NCBI RefSeq assembly: GCF_901709675.1
Contig: NC_051089.1
Location: forward strand, 14,433,976 to 14,497,975
Direction of reading: 5' to 3'
Origin: Syngnathus acus
Lineage: Eukaryota; Chordata; Actinopteri; Syngnathiformes; Syngnathidae
Length of the DNA stretch: 64,000 nt
The notes under the pieces were generated by a model. The model had not been told where the DNA came from, searched no databases, and was given only the letters and a program-made list of their open reading frames with translations. Both the position numbers and the translations under genes were made by a program. Of this stretch, positions 48,786 to 60,568 are shown one piece after another (position 1 is the stretch's first letter; the number at the start of each line of letters is the position of its first letter).

Positions 48786-51700
48786 CTACAAAGATAAAAA
48801 ATACACTTACACAAGGAATTCTGTACCTTTCTACACTGTGTTATCATTAATTGTGAATTTGAAACCATTGGCTTTTATGCAATGTATTTTATTATTTTTA
48901 TCAGTGGGTTTTTTTTTGGGTGGGAAGGGTGTAAGAACTATAGTTTTCCCATTACCACTCCTTTCCCCAACATCTTGCATTATAAACTTGAACATATCCT
49001 ATCCTCAAGAATACAACAGTTTTCACCGGTCATGGAAAAATGCATTTAGAACTAAATGGAATAGTTCTGCCAGAATAGAAAATCAGGGTAAGAATCAGAT
49101 GTATCAGATTACGATTTGAGTTTCATCATTAGGCTTGCTGTGCGTGCGACATATTTTACACATGACTTATTTGTGTGTTACACAAGATAATCTCTCAAGG
49201 GGAAATTCAAGCCACTCAGCTGTATATTTGTTTTGCACAGAGAACAGAGAACCAGGTTACACATGCAGGCATGCAAGGAGTGTGAGCTGTGCAAACGGGA
49301 CCTTACCTCACTTTTAGAAAATGATACTAACCACAATGTTGTATGACAAATAAATAAATAAATAGGCACATAAATAAATAAATGCCATTCGTTTGAATGC
49401 TGGTTTGTCTATATGCCCGCTGCAATTGACTGGCAATGAGACCGGGGTGTAATCTGCCTGCCTCCAGTCAGCTAGTATCGGCTGCAACTAACCCATGACC
49501 CCAACAAGGCAATTTCGACTAAAAGCATTTTCTACATTTATATAATGTATCAAATGTTTAATGAAGTATATTTTATTTTGTGACAACTAACCTGCGCTGC
49601 ACTGAGGAGGTGTGTTCGATAAATGGAAACCACCTCTCGGTGTTGTCTCTCAGCATCCTAAATGAACAGAGACAAAACACAAGATTAGTACTGCTTCAAC
49701 GGCTACATCACCCAATATTAACTTCAGCATCAAAATCAAGCAATGCAGCCATTTTTGAACATATTGGTATAATGTAGGCCAAGTGCTTAAAACATAACAG
49801 CTTTTCTACTTGCATATGCACAAGTCAATTCCGGATGACTTTACGAGAAAAAAGCTACGTTTGTAGCATTTAGCTCCAAGTGCATTTGAACAAGTACGTC
49901 TGAACGTACGTCAAAAAATGTTTACCCCACCTTGACAGCTTCCACGCTTCCGTCGATAACATTCATTGGGCTTTAATGCAAAGTCAACAATGATGTACAT
50001 GAGTTCCTATCTATCGATGAGTCAAATACATGCCATGTCTTGTGTGTTTTGCTCATTGACTCACAGCCAGCTGTTGCTGTAGGTTCTTGATCTGGGCTTG
50101 GAGGGTGTCGATGAGCTGCATTTGCCTTTTGTTAGGGGCGTTGCTCGTGTACGCCAGCTGGGACAAACCATTCAGTGCTTGCTTCAGCCGCTCCACGTCC
50201 ATCAGCAACTCTGTGATCTGAGCCAAGCAGAAGCATGAAGACAATGGATTCATTACACAACCACCCAACAGAAGGACAAAACATATGCAAGTCAATTTAA
50301 AAGATGGAGGAAATAACGCGCTCTGATCTTTGATTCAACTGTTACCTTCTTGTCTTTGGCTTCAGTCAGCTGAGATGATGTCTGAATCCTTCTCTGAAGA
50401 TCGCCAATGGTGCTGAGTGACTCATCATATCGTTCTTTCAGCTCCCTAATTTCTCGTTCAATGGCCTGTCCCTTCTCACGAACAGCATCCATCTCCCTCC
50501 TGGCCTTGCTTTCGCCCTCCCTTGCTTGAGTTGCCTCCCGGTGGACCGCTTTACATTCTTCTGTTAAACTCAACAGCTTGTTGGTCAAGTTGGTAGCTTC
50601 CTCCTCCAAATGCTGTTTCTCTTTCTTCATTTGGGTCATATGATCTTCTTTGAAGCGAAGCTCTTCGAGAGCTTGAGTGGCTTGAAGAAGTTCAGATTGT
50701 AGGGCTGAAACGTCCTCGGTCCTCTGGCCGCTGTTCTCCTCCTCTTCTCGGAGCGCTATTCGAAGCGTCGAGACTTCAGTCGCCAGGGCTTCATTGGCCT
50801 TGCTGTGCTCCTGCAACAGAGAAGCCTGTTCTCTGTGGAGTTCCTGAACTTCCTTCTGCAGAGCGCAAACCTTCTGGGCCTCCACCTGCTGAGCCTCTCG
50901 TGCTTTCTTGCAACCGGCTTGGGCATGCTGCATGGCGTCATGAAGGGCCTTCAGCTCAGTGTCATAGGTTGCGATCCGTGTTAGCTCCGATTTGAGACGG
51001 TCCTGAAGATTCTGGATTTGAGTGTTGCACAGGGCGTTCTGGTCTTCAAGCTCAGCCTTTTGACGATTTACCTCATTGTGCTTTTCTTCCAGACTGGTTA
51101 ACTTGAGAGACACTGCCTCGTAGCGACCCTTGAACTCTACCTCGTATCCCTTGCGCTTCTCATCGGTGACAAGAGCAGTGTCAAGTTTTTGTTGAACAGA
51201 TTCAATCTCAACTTTCAGTTTGTCTTTCTCCAGTTTGTTATTCTCTCTTTCAGACTTCTCTCTGTTATACTTCTCCTCCATTTCCAACAGTTTGGCCCTC
51301 AACTCCTTGATTTGGGTGTTGTACGAGTTTTCTTTGTCCTCAACGGCTGCCAGTGGGACAAACTTGGACTGAATAGCCTCCATGAGAGTGTCGAGTTCTT
51401 TCTTTTGAGCTTGCAATTCTTCCGTCAGCTTCACATTGTCCTCCTGGGCCAGCACGTGCGTGTCTGACAGTTGGCTTGCTCTATTCTCTGCCTGTACAAC
51501 AGCATCACCCAGCTTTTCTGTGATATTTCTGTGATCCTTCACGCTCACGTAGTCGGTTTTCATCTCAAACAGAACCTTTTCCAACTTTTCTTGTAACTTG
51601 GCGTTTCCTTCTTTCACATTCTTTAATTCCTCTCTACATTCTTTCCCTGCGGACTCCAAACTTAAATTCTCTGCCTTGACACTCTCGAGAGTAGCGGTTA

Positions 51701-54700
51701 GTTCTATCCTCAGTTGCTCATGCTGTTGTCTCGGCACATAGTCTCCCTCGAGGCTCTGTTTCAAAGTCCGGCTCTGTGCTGTCAGCTGTTCACACTGCTT
51801 GTCTCTGTCGTCGCAGCTCGTCTGTAATCGTTCAAATTTTCTTATCAGTTCGGCATTGTGAGTCTTCAGGGCTTCTATTTCACTCTCCCGCTTCTCATTG
51901 GTACTTTGCAGATTGTTAATATTCTCCTGGAGCATCAACCTCTCGGTGTGAAGCGGTTGGACTTGTGCCTCTGCTTTGCCAAAACGTTCACTGGCTTCCA
52001 CAAGTTTGTCCTCCAGCTCCTCCACAGCGGATGCCATCCTCATGCGAGCTTCATCGTGTTCCTTCATCGGGATGAAGTCCACCTCAAGCCTGCAATTCAG
52101 CTCCTCCAGCTTCTCTTGCAGTATCTCCCGCTCTTCCTCACTCTCCTCCATCTCGTGAATAAGTGCCTGGCTTTTTGCAGTTACATCATGTAGCTTTCTT
52201 TTCAGCGAGATATTCTGCTCTTCCAGGGCAGCCTGAATCCTTTGTTGCTCCTCAGTGGGCACCGCCCCTGCTCCTCCCTGGGTCGGATGATCCAACTTCC
52301 GATGGAGCTCCGCCACCTCCTCGAGGACACGATCATAGTCGTCTCTCAGCTCAGCAAGTTGCCGTTCCTTTTCATCTACTGCATTGGTCAGTAGGTTTTT
52401 CATGTTGTCAAATTTCTCGGCCGGCACCATGTTGCTCTGCTTGGATTGAGCTCCCTTCAACTGGGTCTCCATGGCGAGGACAGTTTCTGAAAGTTCATCT
52501 CTCTCTGCAGTCACAACTTCGAGCTGTTCGTTTAACCGTTCGGCTTCAGTTGCCAGCTGGCTTTCACTGTTCTTGTACTCTTCCAATGCCTTCTCACTCT
52601 GTTTAAGACGATTCCGAACACGACCCACTTCAGCCGAAGCGCCTTCATACTTGGTTTTGACATCCTGAAGCTGAGCACGAAGCTCTTCTGTGGCCTGGCC
52701 TCCCAAGTGTTCCTTCACTGCAACCACATGGGCCTGCAGCTGCTTAACCTTGCATTCCGAATCAAGCATCCTCTTCTGGACCTCCCCCAAGGCATCCTCG
52801 AGTTCTTTGACTTGCTGGTCACCTTGTCTCTTGATGAGATCTGTGTTCTGAACGAGTTCTTGGTACTCTCGATTCTTTCGGCTCAGAGCCGCGTGAAGTC
52901 GCATCCTTTCCTCCTCGGTTGTTTGCTGTTTCCTTTTTAGCATCTCAAGCTCATGTCGGAGAAGATCGCGCTCACCAGAAAGACCTTTCTCTAGTGGTCT
53001 ACACAGTGAACGTGACGTTGCTGGTATCTGGAGTTTCTGCCAGGAGAATTGAAAGATGCATGTGAGACAAACTGACAACCCACATATGTATCAATTGTAA
53101 GTAACTTAGTTTACCTGATCCAAATCCAGGCTATAAGCTTGCTTGACCAAAATGTTCTCTTTTCCTGAAGGACAGTCCAAAAATTAATTAACACAATTTC
53201 AAGCAAGTTAATATCAATTAAGTGATGTACATTTCATGTGTTTTTGTTTGTATAGCTATATTTTCATGAAAGACGAGTAAGTCAAACCTTTGATCACTGA
53301 CTGTCCAGAGTAATCCCCCTGCAAAAACAATACATTTGGAGTAAGTGAACAACACTTATATACGTATATAAAAAAAATAAAACAAACATCACACAATAAA
53401 AGAACAACTGAGGGAAATGCACTCCAACAGTTTCCTATCAAGAAATATCAAATGATCTGTATACATTCACAGACCATGGTGCTTTTGAGCTGGACCTTGA
53501 CAGTCTCCAAGCCTCGTGACCCTTCTGGTTCGTTGGCACTAAGTAACGCCTTTAATTGCTCCTTCTGATACAATGAAAAAAAACAAAAACAAAAAAAGAA
53601 CAAATAAGTTTAACAAAAACAAATCTTAATTGTCCTTTTAGAAGCCTGTGCTTTTCAAACAATTCTCAAAGGGGGAACAAAATTAGGATTACATCAAACT
53701 TCATTATGGTCATCTCGGTGCTTTAATGGGTACTATTAGATGTTCTGCACTGGTTTTTAAGGGACACTGGTCGAATGGACATTTACAAAGAATTGATGTC
53801 CATGTCATTTTTGGTTTTGCTGGTTTGTAATCGCCCCCGTTGGTGGCAGGTTTCCATAATGCATAGTAAGAACAATCGCTGTAGCCACTGGCTTGATTCC
53901 GATGATGCGTCACTGGATTTTTCCTCAATCGAAAGAGGATAGTCCTATTTGTTTTGTGTTGGTCAAACACGTGAGGTCTCTACCCACATTCTCGAGTCAC
54001 GTATTCGATGAACATAGGAGCATGCAGGACATTTGTTAAGAAAATATCTTTTAAACCATCAATGTGCATGAAAAAACTCTTCACAAAAAAAAAAACAATA
54101 ATCAGCATCAACAACCATGAAAAGAGTACCCTATCCCAGTTTGGCAGGACATGTTTCAACATGTTAAACAAAATCCCGGATACACAAATGGAATTTTTTA
54201 TTTGACATCGTACCTCTTTGTGAGTGTCTTCTACTGTCTTCTTTTCCTATAAATACAAGAAGAATTAGACAGAGCCAACGAAGGGCTGCTCTATTAAAAT
54301 ATGTCAATTCAAAGTTAGACGTTATGTTCTAAATAACTGAACTGTAATTATCTTACTACCACAGCAAGATATGATGAAAACATTGCCGCAAAACAATTTT
54401 ATTTCCTGATTGAAGCCTGGAAACTGCGGCTGAAATATAGATGAAATGTTAAGGATATTCAGATTCTGGGTGAAAGTAAAGGATGAACCTGAAATGCACT
54501 GTAACCTTTCCCAATGAACTTTACTCTCTAAACTTTTGAACAGAAGCGCAATCCAGGTTCAGAAAAAAAAAAAAAAAAGAACTGCCTCGGTTAAGCACAT
54601 GTAGCTAAAGCCAAAATGTGGCAGGGTTTTTACTTTTTGGACTGGATTTGACAGCTCTGCTTCTGAATGCATATCTAACAGATTGTTTCTGTACTTTTTG

Positions 54701-57700
54701 TGCATCCTGATGTTCTGTAACAAGGACACATAAGAACCAAAGCAAACTAGCAAAATTAGTATCCTTAGCTCCCAAGTGCTTATTGCGGTTAAAAGAAAAG
54801 GATTTCCAAATTGTTCAATTGCATTTTTGTATCACTCAACAGTACAACTTCAGTGAGTTTGAACTTAGTACTGTACATTAATTCATCCACGCACTTTATT
54901 TTTGTTTTTTCTGTGTCTGTCCTATGCAAGCAATGTGTCCATTTTACGACAAGCATTTACCTGTGTGAGCTGTTGTTGTAACAGGTTGACCTTATCAAAC
55001 AAGGCCCTCTGCTCCAATTGTGACTTCCTGAGACTTTCCTGCAGGGACTCGTTCAGCCTCTCCAGGTCCTGATATATAAAACGAGTAATAAAAATCACTC
55101 GCAACAACTTAAACCAAATCAAATATCAGTGGCTCAAAATTTAAAGAAAAATGACAAGAGTAACATCAGATACAACATATTGATTGGCTGCAGAATCTGT
55201 TAATGCAGCAACATGAAAAAATATTGTGCTTACATGTATAATATGATCCTTTTTGTTAGCCTCCATGGTGTCTGTCACTGACTGCTGAGGAAAGGACAGT
55301 TATGATTATTACTATTTTTAAAACAGCAACATTCCTGTAACAATCTACACTCAAGCAGCAAAAATGCGCACCAAGTCAGCTTGATATTGAAAGTAGTTGG
55401 AGACTATTGCATGTGATCATAATAGGAATACTTGTAGCCTGCAAGCAAAAAAAGCCTTGAAGAGCTTTTGAAATGTCTGCGTGTTCTCTGTTAGGTACCT
55501 ATCACCAGCAATGTTCCCTCGAATTTTGCATGCGACTGGTAAACTACATAATTATAATGTTCCTACAAAAAATTCAAATATATTGTTGGATAGAGATTTG
55601 TATGACTCATCAAATGAGACAGACTTTTTGAGAATAAATTCAATGCCACTTTTTTTCATGAATTGGCCCAAATTAACTTCATCAAAGTAACTAAAAAAAT
55701 ATTTTGTAATCGTATATTTTTTTATTATCAAAATATATAATGTGAAGGTTGACAAGTGTCGCTTTTCAATAACAACATGAGTATAAAAAAAGATTAAAAA
55801 GATAAACTACATTACAGCTCTGGACTGAGCCAGTCAAATGGCACGTTCAGAAATTCATTTAGACAATTTGTACGAGGCGAATATGAAAAAGCAACCGCCA
55901 ATACAACTCAGGTTTGAATTTTTTGGAATGCAGTTTAATCTGTGCACTGAGAGGGTGAGAATAGTGTGCGATTTTTGCATGCATGCATCTTCGAGAGAAC
56001 ATTGACTATGGGTAAAATGTGTTTGTTTTTTAACGCCACATTACCTGTCTCCTCCATTGTTCTACTTTTGCTGCCTCTCTTCCTGTAGGGTGAAATAAAT
56101 TTCAGAATTACTTTCTGTTAAGCCAAAAGGAAAAACATTGCAATCGTGAAACATTAAAACATACCACTGTTATGACATCACATTTTTCAACATTGGTATG
56201 ACTGTCCAGAAGAGAAACAGGTGACTCTTACTCACATGACAACTTTTATCTTGCATTAATATAAACGATTTCAACAGTAAACCCCAAACTTCCCAATTAC
56301 TATTTACTGTCTTCATATACAAAGCTATTTAGACCACTGTTTTAGTGTGCAAGTCTCTTTTATGCCCAGGACCTAATGTTGAGGCCAAGTAACCAAAATG
56401 AATGAATGTTTGAATCAGAAAATCATTTTTAGAGATTAAATTTGATTATAGATCACATTAATGTTGGGGGCAAGGAAAAAAATAAATAAAATCGCAAAAA
56501 ACCCAACATTTGAACAGGGGTGTTTGTTTTCACATCGTTATGTCTTGATAGACATCAATGCTGTGCTTCTGCAGAGCTCCAATGACTCACACATTCTCAC
56601 CTTTGCTGGCTCTCTCGAGGTAGCCTTTGACCAAAGTAACAAGCTCTGGATTCTTGCTGAGGCGAGCGTAGTGGAACGCATCATGACCCAAGCTATCCAC
56701 GTCCTTCACATCAGCACCACTCTTCAACAACACCTCCACTGCGTCTTTGCAGCTATACTCACAACCCAGAATGAGTGCTGTTCTAAAGTTGACGAGTGGA
56801 AAAAAAAAAGGGCTTCAGCAACAACTAACTCAATATAACAAGCAATTTAATTACAAAATATGCATAAAATCAAACAATTGACAATAAGCTAAATATTAAT
56901 TAACCTAACCATTTTGCTCATCATAGTTTGAAATTCTTTTGGCACAAAAAATGACTAGAAAATATGATCAACATTTTAGCAATATTTTACTACGTCAGTA
57001 AAAAAAAAAGTGTCTATTCATGCAAGCAACATTGATTCCTACTTTTTTTGTTTGTCTCGCACAGCGATATCAGCCCCTCGTTCGACAAGGAGTTGACAGA
57101 TGCGTGGATGACACATTTGGGTTGCAAGCACCAGAGGAGTCCTGCCATCCTAAAGAGATGAATGATAGACATGCCATATTTACACATGCACGCCCAGGAA
57201 GTGTTCCATTAATGTGTAGCAACAACAGTCTTTCACTTTGAAACACAAATGTTCATCAATTTGAGTGTGGTATTTCAAGAGACAAGTTACGTGCATTTGA
57301 AGATAGAATCAAGATTTCTGTATGTTCTTAATATTATACTGTTTTTTTGTATTCCATAGGTATGTTTGATCTAATTCATATTATAAAGAATATTTTGTTA
57401 TGTCAGCCAGAAAGAATTGTAAATATTCTTTAACTGACGGACCGGACCGACCAACCAACTAGTAGGTAGCTCATTTGGACTTGGTCATTTCATAAGTAGT
57501 GTGGGCGGCCCTGGTGTTAGGTGTCAAATGACGTTTGGATTCTTACAAAATCACTGGCATTGACAGAAGCGCCACTGTCGCAGAGAAGTTTCACACTGGA
57601 TGAGCAGCCTGCCATGACTGCGGAGAGAACAAAATAACCATCAGCTCAAAATGACTAACACATACTGTACATCAATTGCTATTAGCTCAAACGTTCAACA

Positions 57701-60568
57701 AATATACATTCCTTATAATGATGATTCCTTACCTTTGCTAAGTTACGATTGTGATACGTTTTGTTCTGAACAACTCATTATTATCAACAAGAATTGAATA
57801 TTCTTACCAGCATCATGCAGAGCTGTTCTTCCTTGAAGGTCCACATTCCCAACTGGACAGTTATGCTATAAGAGTAAAACACAAGCTTACAAGAGCTGAT
57901 AACAATTACCACAGTAGTATTTCATCTTGCACTTCAAAACTGTGGTCAAGTGATATTAATGACCATCTTGTACAGGTTCACAGTGTAAAATTGACATTTT
58001 CCTTTGATTAAAGTGAATTTATGATATTATTGATAAACTCTCAAGAGGAAATTCATTTGACACCTTCACAGAGAACCCGAATTCATGCACGCAGAGTTGT
58101 CAGACTGAAAGGCCATGCAAATAGGGCAGCAACTCTTGAGGTGGCTGGGTTAGTGCCTTGCTCAAGAGCACGTACCACAGTGGTCAGGAAGCAGACTAGC
58201 ATCTCTTCAACAACTATTGGCCTTTTTATTTTACTGTGGCAGAATGAATGAGAGCCATGAACCCACCATTCCAAAATCTGAGTCCTTACAAATGAATGAC
58301 TGCCATCACAACTGAAACTCGACAGTATGCATTAGTGTATTTTCAATCAGCTCTACTTTTTTTTTTTTTTTCAACTAATGAACAATCACCAACAACATGT
58401 GATTTTGCGATGGGATGTTTCAACAGTGAGAGAAGAACTACGTAAAACATGCAAATGTCAAATAAATGGAAATTATTGCCACCATCTTACGAAAAAGAAT
58501 GAATACTGATATATAATCAAATTTACCAACTCAGTGTGAGATTTCAGCCTGTTTATTTAGTGTGACACAGAACCATGATAGGGACATAAACAATACCGCA
58601 GAAAAGGCTCCTGATGCCATTACCACTTCTGTCTCTCTTATTGTACCATGTGCGAAAACACGCAGTCACAAAAACAAACACATAAAAGCTTCCATACTAC
58701 TAACATTGCAACTGCATTCCATTGTAGTCGCTGTAGCAGAAAATGTGCCAAAGGTTCTATTTTGGGTGGGTGGCAGTGAAATGTGAGGCATCAAGCATGT
58801 CAAGTTAGGGCAAGTGGAACTGGGATACTATGCACTAGATATTTCAGCCAACAGATTTAGTCACCACAAGACATAGTGTTCCACTCCAGTGAAGAGGACC
58901 TGCTATGACAGCCATCAGATCAGAAGGAGGCCTGATGTTGCTGGGTAGTTTGCCAGTCAACACGGACCCATACGCACTATAAAAATCCACTTCTCTCTGG
59001 CAACAAAGGCCAAAGTTGAGCATCGTGCTCAAATGACCATTCAGGGTAGGTGGTGGGGGTGAGCAGGTTTGCTCAGGGAGTTGATTTTAGAGCATCTAAG
59101 GGGGATATCCTAAAAGACGATGACGAAGTTAGACTGAGGCAGTTGAGACTGAGATCGTGCGGCTATGTCTGGAACGATGACGGCACCCAGAATGGGCAGC
59201 AGGGCTGTGGAGGCTTGTCAACACTTTGGAAATCAACAGACATGCCCTCTTAAATCACTAGCCATGAGGAAAAGGGACATTTAGGAGGTGGGGGCTCCAT
59301 TTCAGTGAGGGAACAATATTGCAGCATACAGCAGGCAGCGGCTACAACTGCCAGTTTATTTTTGCATGAATTATTCAAATAAGTTGAAAGGAAAAATGGT
59401 CTGACTGGAAGGTCTCACCATCAATAATACACATTATAAAATGCAAAAAAAACCACACACACACAAATGACATCAGCAGCCACAACATGCTCTGCCATAC
59501 ATCTGCAAAAAGTGATCAATCCAATGCAAAAGTTGTATCAACTACATTACAAAACTAAAATGCATTCTTGGGAGTTTTGTTTTTAAAGGTACTTATTTAT
59601 TTATATGCTTAGTTAGTGGTTGACTTATGAGAGCTTTGTAATTGCACTGCATTGCACACAATGAACTGTATTTTAGCAATACCTCTGGGCAGCGTCATTC
59701 AAGACCTTAAGGCTGTGATGGATTGTATTAGATTGTGCAAGTGTACCCAGTTAAGTGTCTAGAGACTGACTAAAAAAAACATTTCTTTCCCATCACATTA
59801 TACAAATGAGAGCCTTAAAATAACACCAACATCACTCTACCTGCAGGAGTTTTTGCACACACAGCGAATGGCCATTTCTTGAAGCCAGATGAAGAGCGTT
59901 TTTACCTACAGAGTCAAATCACAAATAGGAAAAAAAATAAAAAACAGCATCAGGAATTGTTGGGAAATGGAAGTACCGTAATTTTCGGACTATAAGTCGC
60001 GGTTTTTTTCATAGTTTGGGTGGGGGGGGCGACTTATACTCAGGAGCGATTTATATACATATATATGGTTTTTTTTCACTTTTTTGGGCATTTTATGGCT
60101 GGTGCGACTTATACTCCGGTGCGACTTATAGTCCGAAAATTACGGTAGTCTATTTACAAAAGCATTTTCCGAGCAGTTATACTGTGTTTAAAAGCAAATT
60201 CAGTTCCAAAATACGAGCAGACATTCCCCCTCAATAATTCGAGGTTGCATGATCAGTAATATTGAGAAAAATAAGAATGAGACACTCAAGTCAAGTAGAA
60301 TTATTAATTAAGCTGTTGCTATTCATCATTGGAGCATTCTATTAGAGGGCAAAAGTATATACTGACTTGCCATTTCTTGAACCCCTTTATTGAAACCGAC
60401 AGTGCCATATCGAGAAGTAAAAAATTACAACTGGTTCATGAAGCAGATTTGAAGCTTCATTTTCTTACTGGTGACTCACCAGTGGCATCAGTTGCAGTGA
60501 TATCAGCACCGTGTGACAAGATGAGATTGAGACAGTCCAAGTGTCCTCGTGTTGCAGCCAGATGAAAT
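48564..60568 (-). CDS. uaca: uaca: uveal autoantigen with coiled-coil domains and ankyrin repeats (17 coding exons, N-terminus missing)
   Basis: Seventeen minus-strand exons join without a frame break: 60480-60568, 59841-59905, 57808-57865, 57547-57617, 57043-57149, 56601-56782, 56045-56082, 55234-55284, 54961-55068, 54214-54246, 53475-53564, 53288-53318, 53115-53164, 50346-53036, 50065-50217, 49592-49657 and 48564-48785. All have AG acceptors and GT donors. They give 1,367 codons; the human protein is about 1,416 residues, so only the N-terminal exon(s) are lacking. Order: about five ankyrin repeats (window residues 1-190), linker and short coiled coils (191-324), long coiled coil (325-1221), conserved tail (1222-1367). 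The tail sequence ITELLMDVERLKQALNGLSQ and the phrase YRTHLLSAAQGHMDEDVQ are diagnostic of UACA rather than its shorter relative RAI14. UACA is known as a cytoskeleton- and nucleus-associated regulator of stress-induced apoptosis and a panuveitis autoantigen. No promoter is visible, so regulation cannot be judged. Confidence 0.95.
49340..49530 (+). mobile_element. AAAT repeat and degraded SINE-like repeat in uaca intron
   Basis: (AAAT)n at 49,349-49,383 precedes 'ctggtttgtctatatgcccgctgcaattgactggcaatgagacc' and 'cggctgcaactaacccatgaccccaacaaggcaa', a mutated copy of the body of the fish repeat seen at 20,879. It lies in the intron before the last coding exon of uaca. Confidence 0.55.
49592..49657 (-). 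CDS. uaca: uaca exon: C-terminal tail
   Basis: Acceptor tgttcatttag, donor gttagt; 22 codons, DAERQHREVVSIYRTHLLSA AQ. Strongly conserved with mammalian UACA; phase 0 at both ends. Confidence 0.95.
50065..50217 (-). CDS. uaca: uaca exon: conserved C-terminal coiled coil
   Basis: Acceptor tgcttggctcag, donor gtgagt; 51 codons. It encodes ITELLMDVERLKQALNGLSQ, then LAYTSNAPNKRQMQLIDTLQ and AQIKNLQQQLA. This is the most diagnostic segment: it matches the remembered mammalian UACA C-terminus almost residue for residue. Confidence 0.96.
50346..53036 (-). CDS. uaca: uaca large exon: 897-codon continuous coiled coil
   Basis: A single 2,691-bp exon, acceptor ttctcctggcag, donor gtaaca, phase 0 at both ends, so it preserves the frame as a unit. 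It begins KLQIPATSRS and ends LTEAKDKK. It is almost wholly heptad coiled coil, rich in Glu, Lys, Leu and Gln with few prolines. The opening part (LLRHELEMLKRKQQ, then KQLEDALGEVQKRM) closely follows mammalian UACA. A short non-heptad motif of the form Val/Ile-Pro-x-x-x-x-His/Phe recurs, centred near 52,424, 52,075, 51,737, 51,546 and 51,356. Plus-strand ORFs across this exon are antisense shadows. The exon length separates UACA from RAI14. Confidence 0.96.
53115..53164 (-). CDS. uaca: uaca exon: linker before long coiled coil
   Basis: Acceptor ctgtccttcag, donor gtaaac. It encodes the end of Gly then KENILVKQAYSLDLDQ. It lies 78 bp upstream of the large coiled-coil exon. Confidence 0.85.
53288..53318 (-). 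CDS. uaca: uaca exon: 31-bp linker
   Basis: Acceptor gtttttgcag, donor gtttga. It encodes GDYSGQSVIK plus one base of the next Gly codon. Both neighbours match its phase. Confidence 0.82.
53475..53564 (-). CDS. uaca: uaca exon: linker helix
   Basis: Acceptor cattgtatcag, donor gtctgt (non-consensus at +3). It encodes KEQLKALLSANEPEGSRGLE and TVKVQLKSTM, 30 codons. The weak donor is the least certain junction of the model. Confidence 0.82.
54214..54246 (-). CDS. uaca: uaca exon: 33-bp linker
   Basis: Acceptor gtatttatag, donor gtacga. It encodes EKKTVEDTHKE, phase 0 at both ends. It is small but fits the phase and continues the charged helical linker. Confidence 0.8.
54961..55068 (-). CDS. 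uaca: uaca exon: first coiled coil
   Basis: Acceptor tatatatcag, donor gtaaat. It encodes DLERLNESLQESLRKSQLEQ RALFDKVNLLQQQLTQ, a clear leucine-heptad coiled coil, 36 codons, phase 0. It corresponds to the short coiled coil that follows the ankyrin repeats in mammalian UACA. Confidence 0.92.
55234..55284 (-). CDS. uaca: uaca exon: linker
   Basis: Acceptor ctttcctcag, donor gtaagc. A 51-bp phase-0 exon encoding QSVTDTMEANKKDHIIH. The function of this stretch is not recognisable; splice sites and phase support it. Confidence 0.85.
56045..56082 (-). CDS. uaca: uaca exon: short linker
   Basis: Acceptor tcaccctacag, donor gtaatg. A 38-bp exon encoding GREAAKVEQWRRQ. It is supported mainly by its exact phase fit and its equivalent position in the human protein just after the ankyrin domain. 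Confidence 0.85.
56601..56782 (-). CDS. uaca: uaca exon: last ankyrin repeat and start of linker
   Basis: Acceptor caactttag, donor gtgaga. It encodes TALILGCEYSCKDAVEVLLK SGADVKDVDSLGHDAFHYAR and a following helix, 60 codons in all. This is the final ankyrin repeat plus a degenerate capping repeat before the coiled-coil part. Confidence 0.94.
57043..57149 (-). CDS. uaca: uaca exon: ankyrin repeat
   Basis: Acceptor catctctttag, donor gtagga. It encodes DGRTPLVLATQMCHPRICQL and then LVERGADIAVRDKQK, a full ankyrin repeat. The donor sits just after a run of seven A on the coding strand, which makes this junction prone to alignment or sequencing error. Confidence 0.92.
57547..57617 (-). CDS. 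uaca: uaca exon: ankyrin repeat
   Basis: Acceptor tctctccgcag, donor gtaaga. It encodes V then MAGCSSSVKLLCDSGASVNA and SDF. The LLCDSGASVNA hairpin signature is typical of an ankyrin repeat end. Confidence 0.93.
57808..57865 (-). CDS. uaca: uaca exon: ankyrin repeat junction
   Basis: Acceptor ctcttatag, donor gtaaga. It encodes HNCPVGNVDLQGRTALHDA, finishing one ankyrin repeat and starting the next. It matches the remembered vertebrate UACA phrase around DLQGRTALHDA. Confidence 0.93.
58060..58240 (+). repeat. Unclassified interspersed repeat in uaca intron
   Basis: 'ggctgggttagtgccttgctcaagagcac' and 'gtggtcaggaagcagactagcatctc' resemble a common unclassified teleost repeat. Family not assigned. 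Confidence 0.35.
59841..59905 (-). CDS. uaca: uaca exon: ankyrin repeat
   Basis: Acceptor gactctgtag, donor gtagag. It encodes KNALHLASRNGHSLCVQKLL plus Q, the first two-thirds of the second ankyrin repeat. The phase joins exactly to the exons on either side. A MITE lies in the intron upstream (59,974-60,147). Confidence 0.93.
59974..60147 (-). mobile_element. Palindromic Tc/mariner-type MITE in uaca intron (copy 2)
   Basis: Inverted termini CCGTAATTTTCGGACTATAA and its complement, each flanked by TA, the target preferred by Tc1/mariner elements. Internal TATAAGTCGC repeats. It is the reverse orientation of the copy at 2,050-2,221 and differs from it at only about three positions. It sits between the first two recognised uaca exons. 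Confidence 0.85.
60480..60568 (-). CDS. uaca: uaca exon: ankyrin repeat (first in window)
   Basis: Acceptor ctcctcctag, donor gtgagt. It encodes FHLAATRGHLDCLNLILSHG and then ADITATDATG, a complete ankyrin repeat with the HLAA..GH..C...LL..GAD pattern. It begins with the third base of a codon, so an upstream exon must supply two bases. No upstream exon was found between 60,570 and 64,000. Confidence 0.93.

Noticed and set aside
51189-52940. Plus-strand ORFs of 60-147 codons opposite the large uaca exon
   Set aside because: They are antisense shadows of a 2.7-kb coding exon whose minus-strand reading is clearly UACA.
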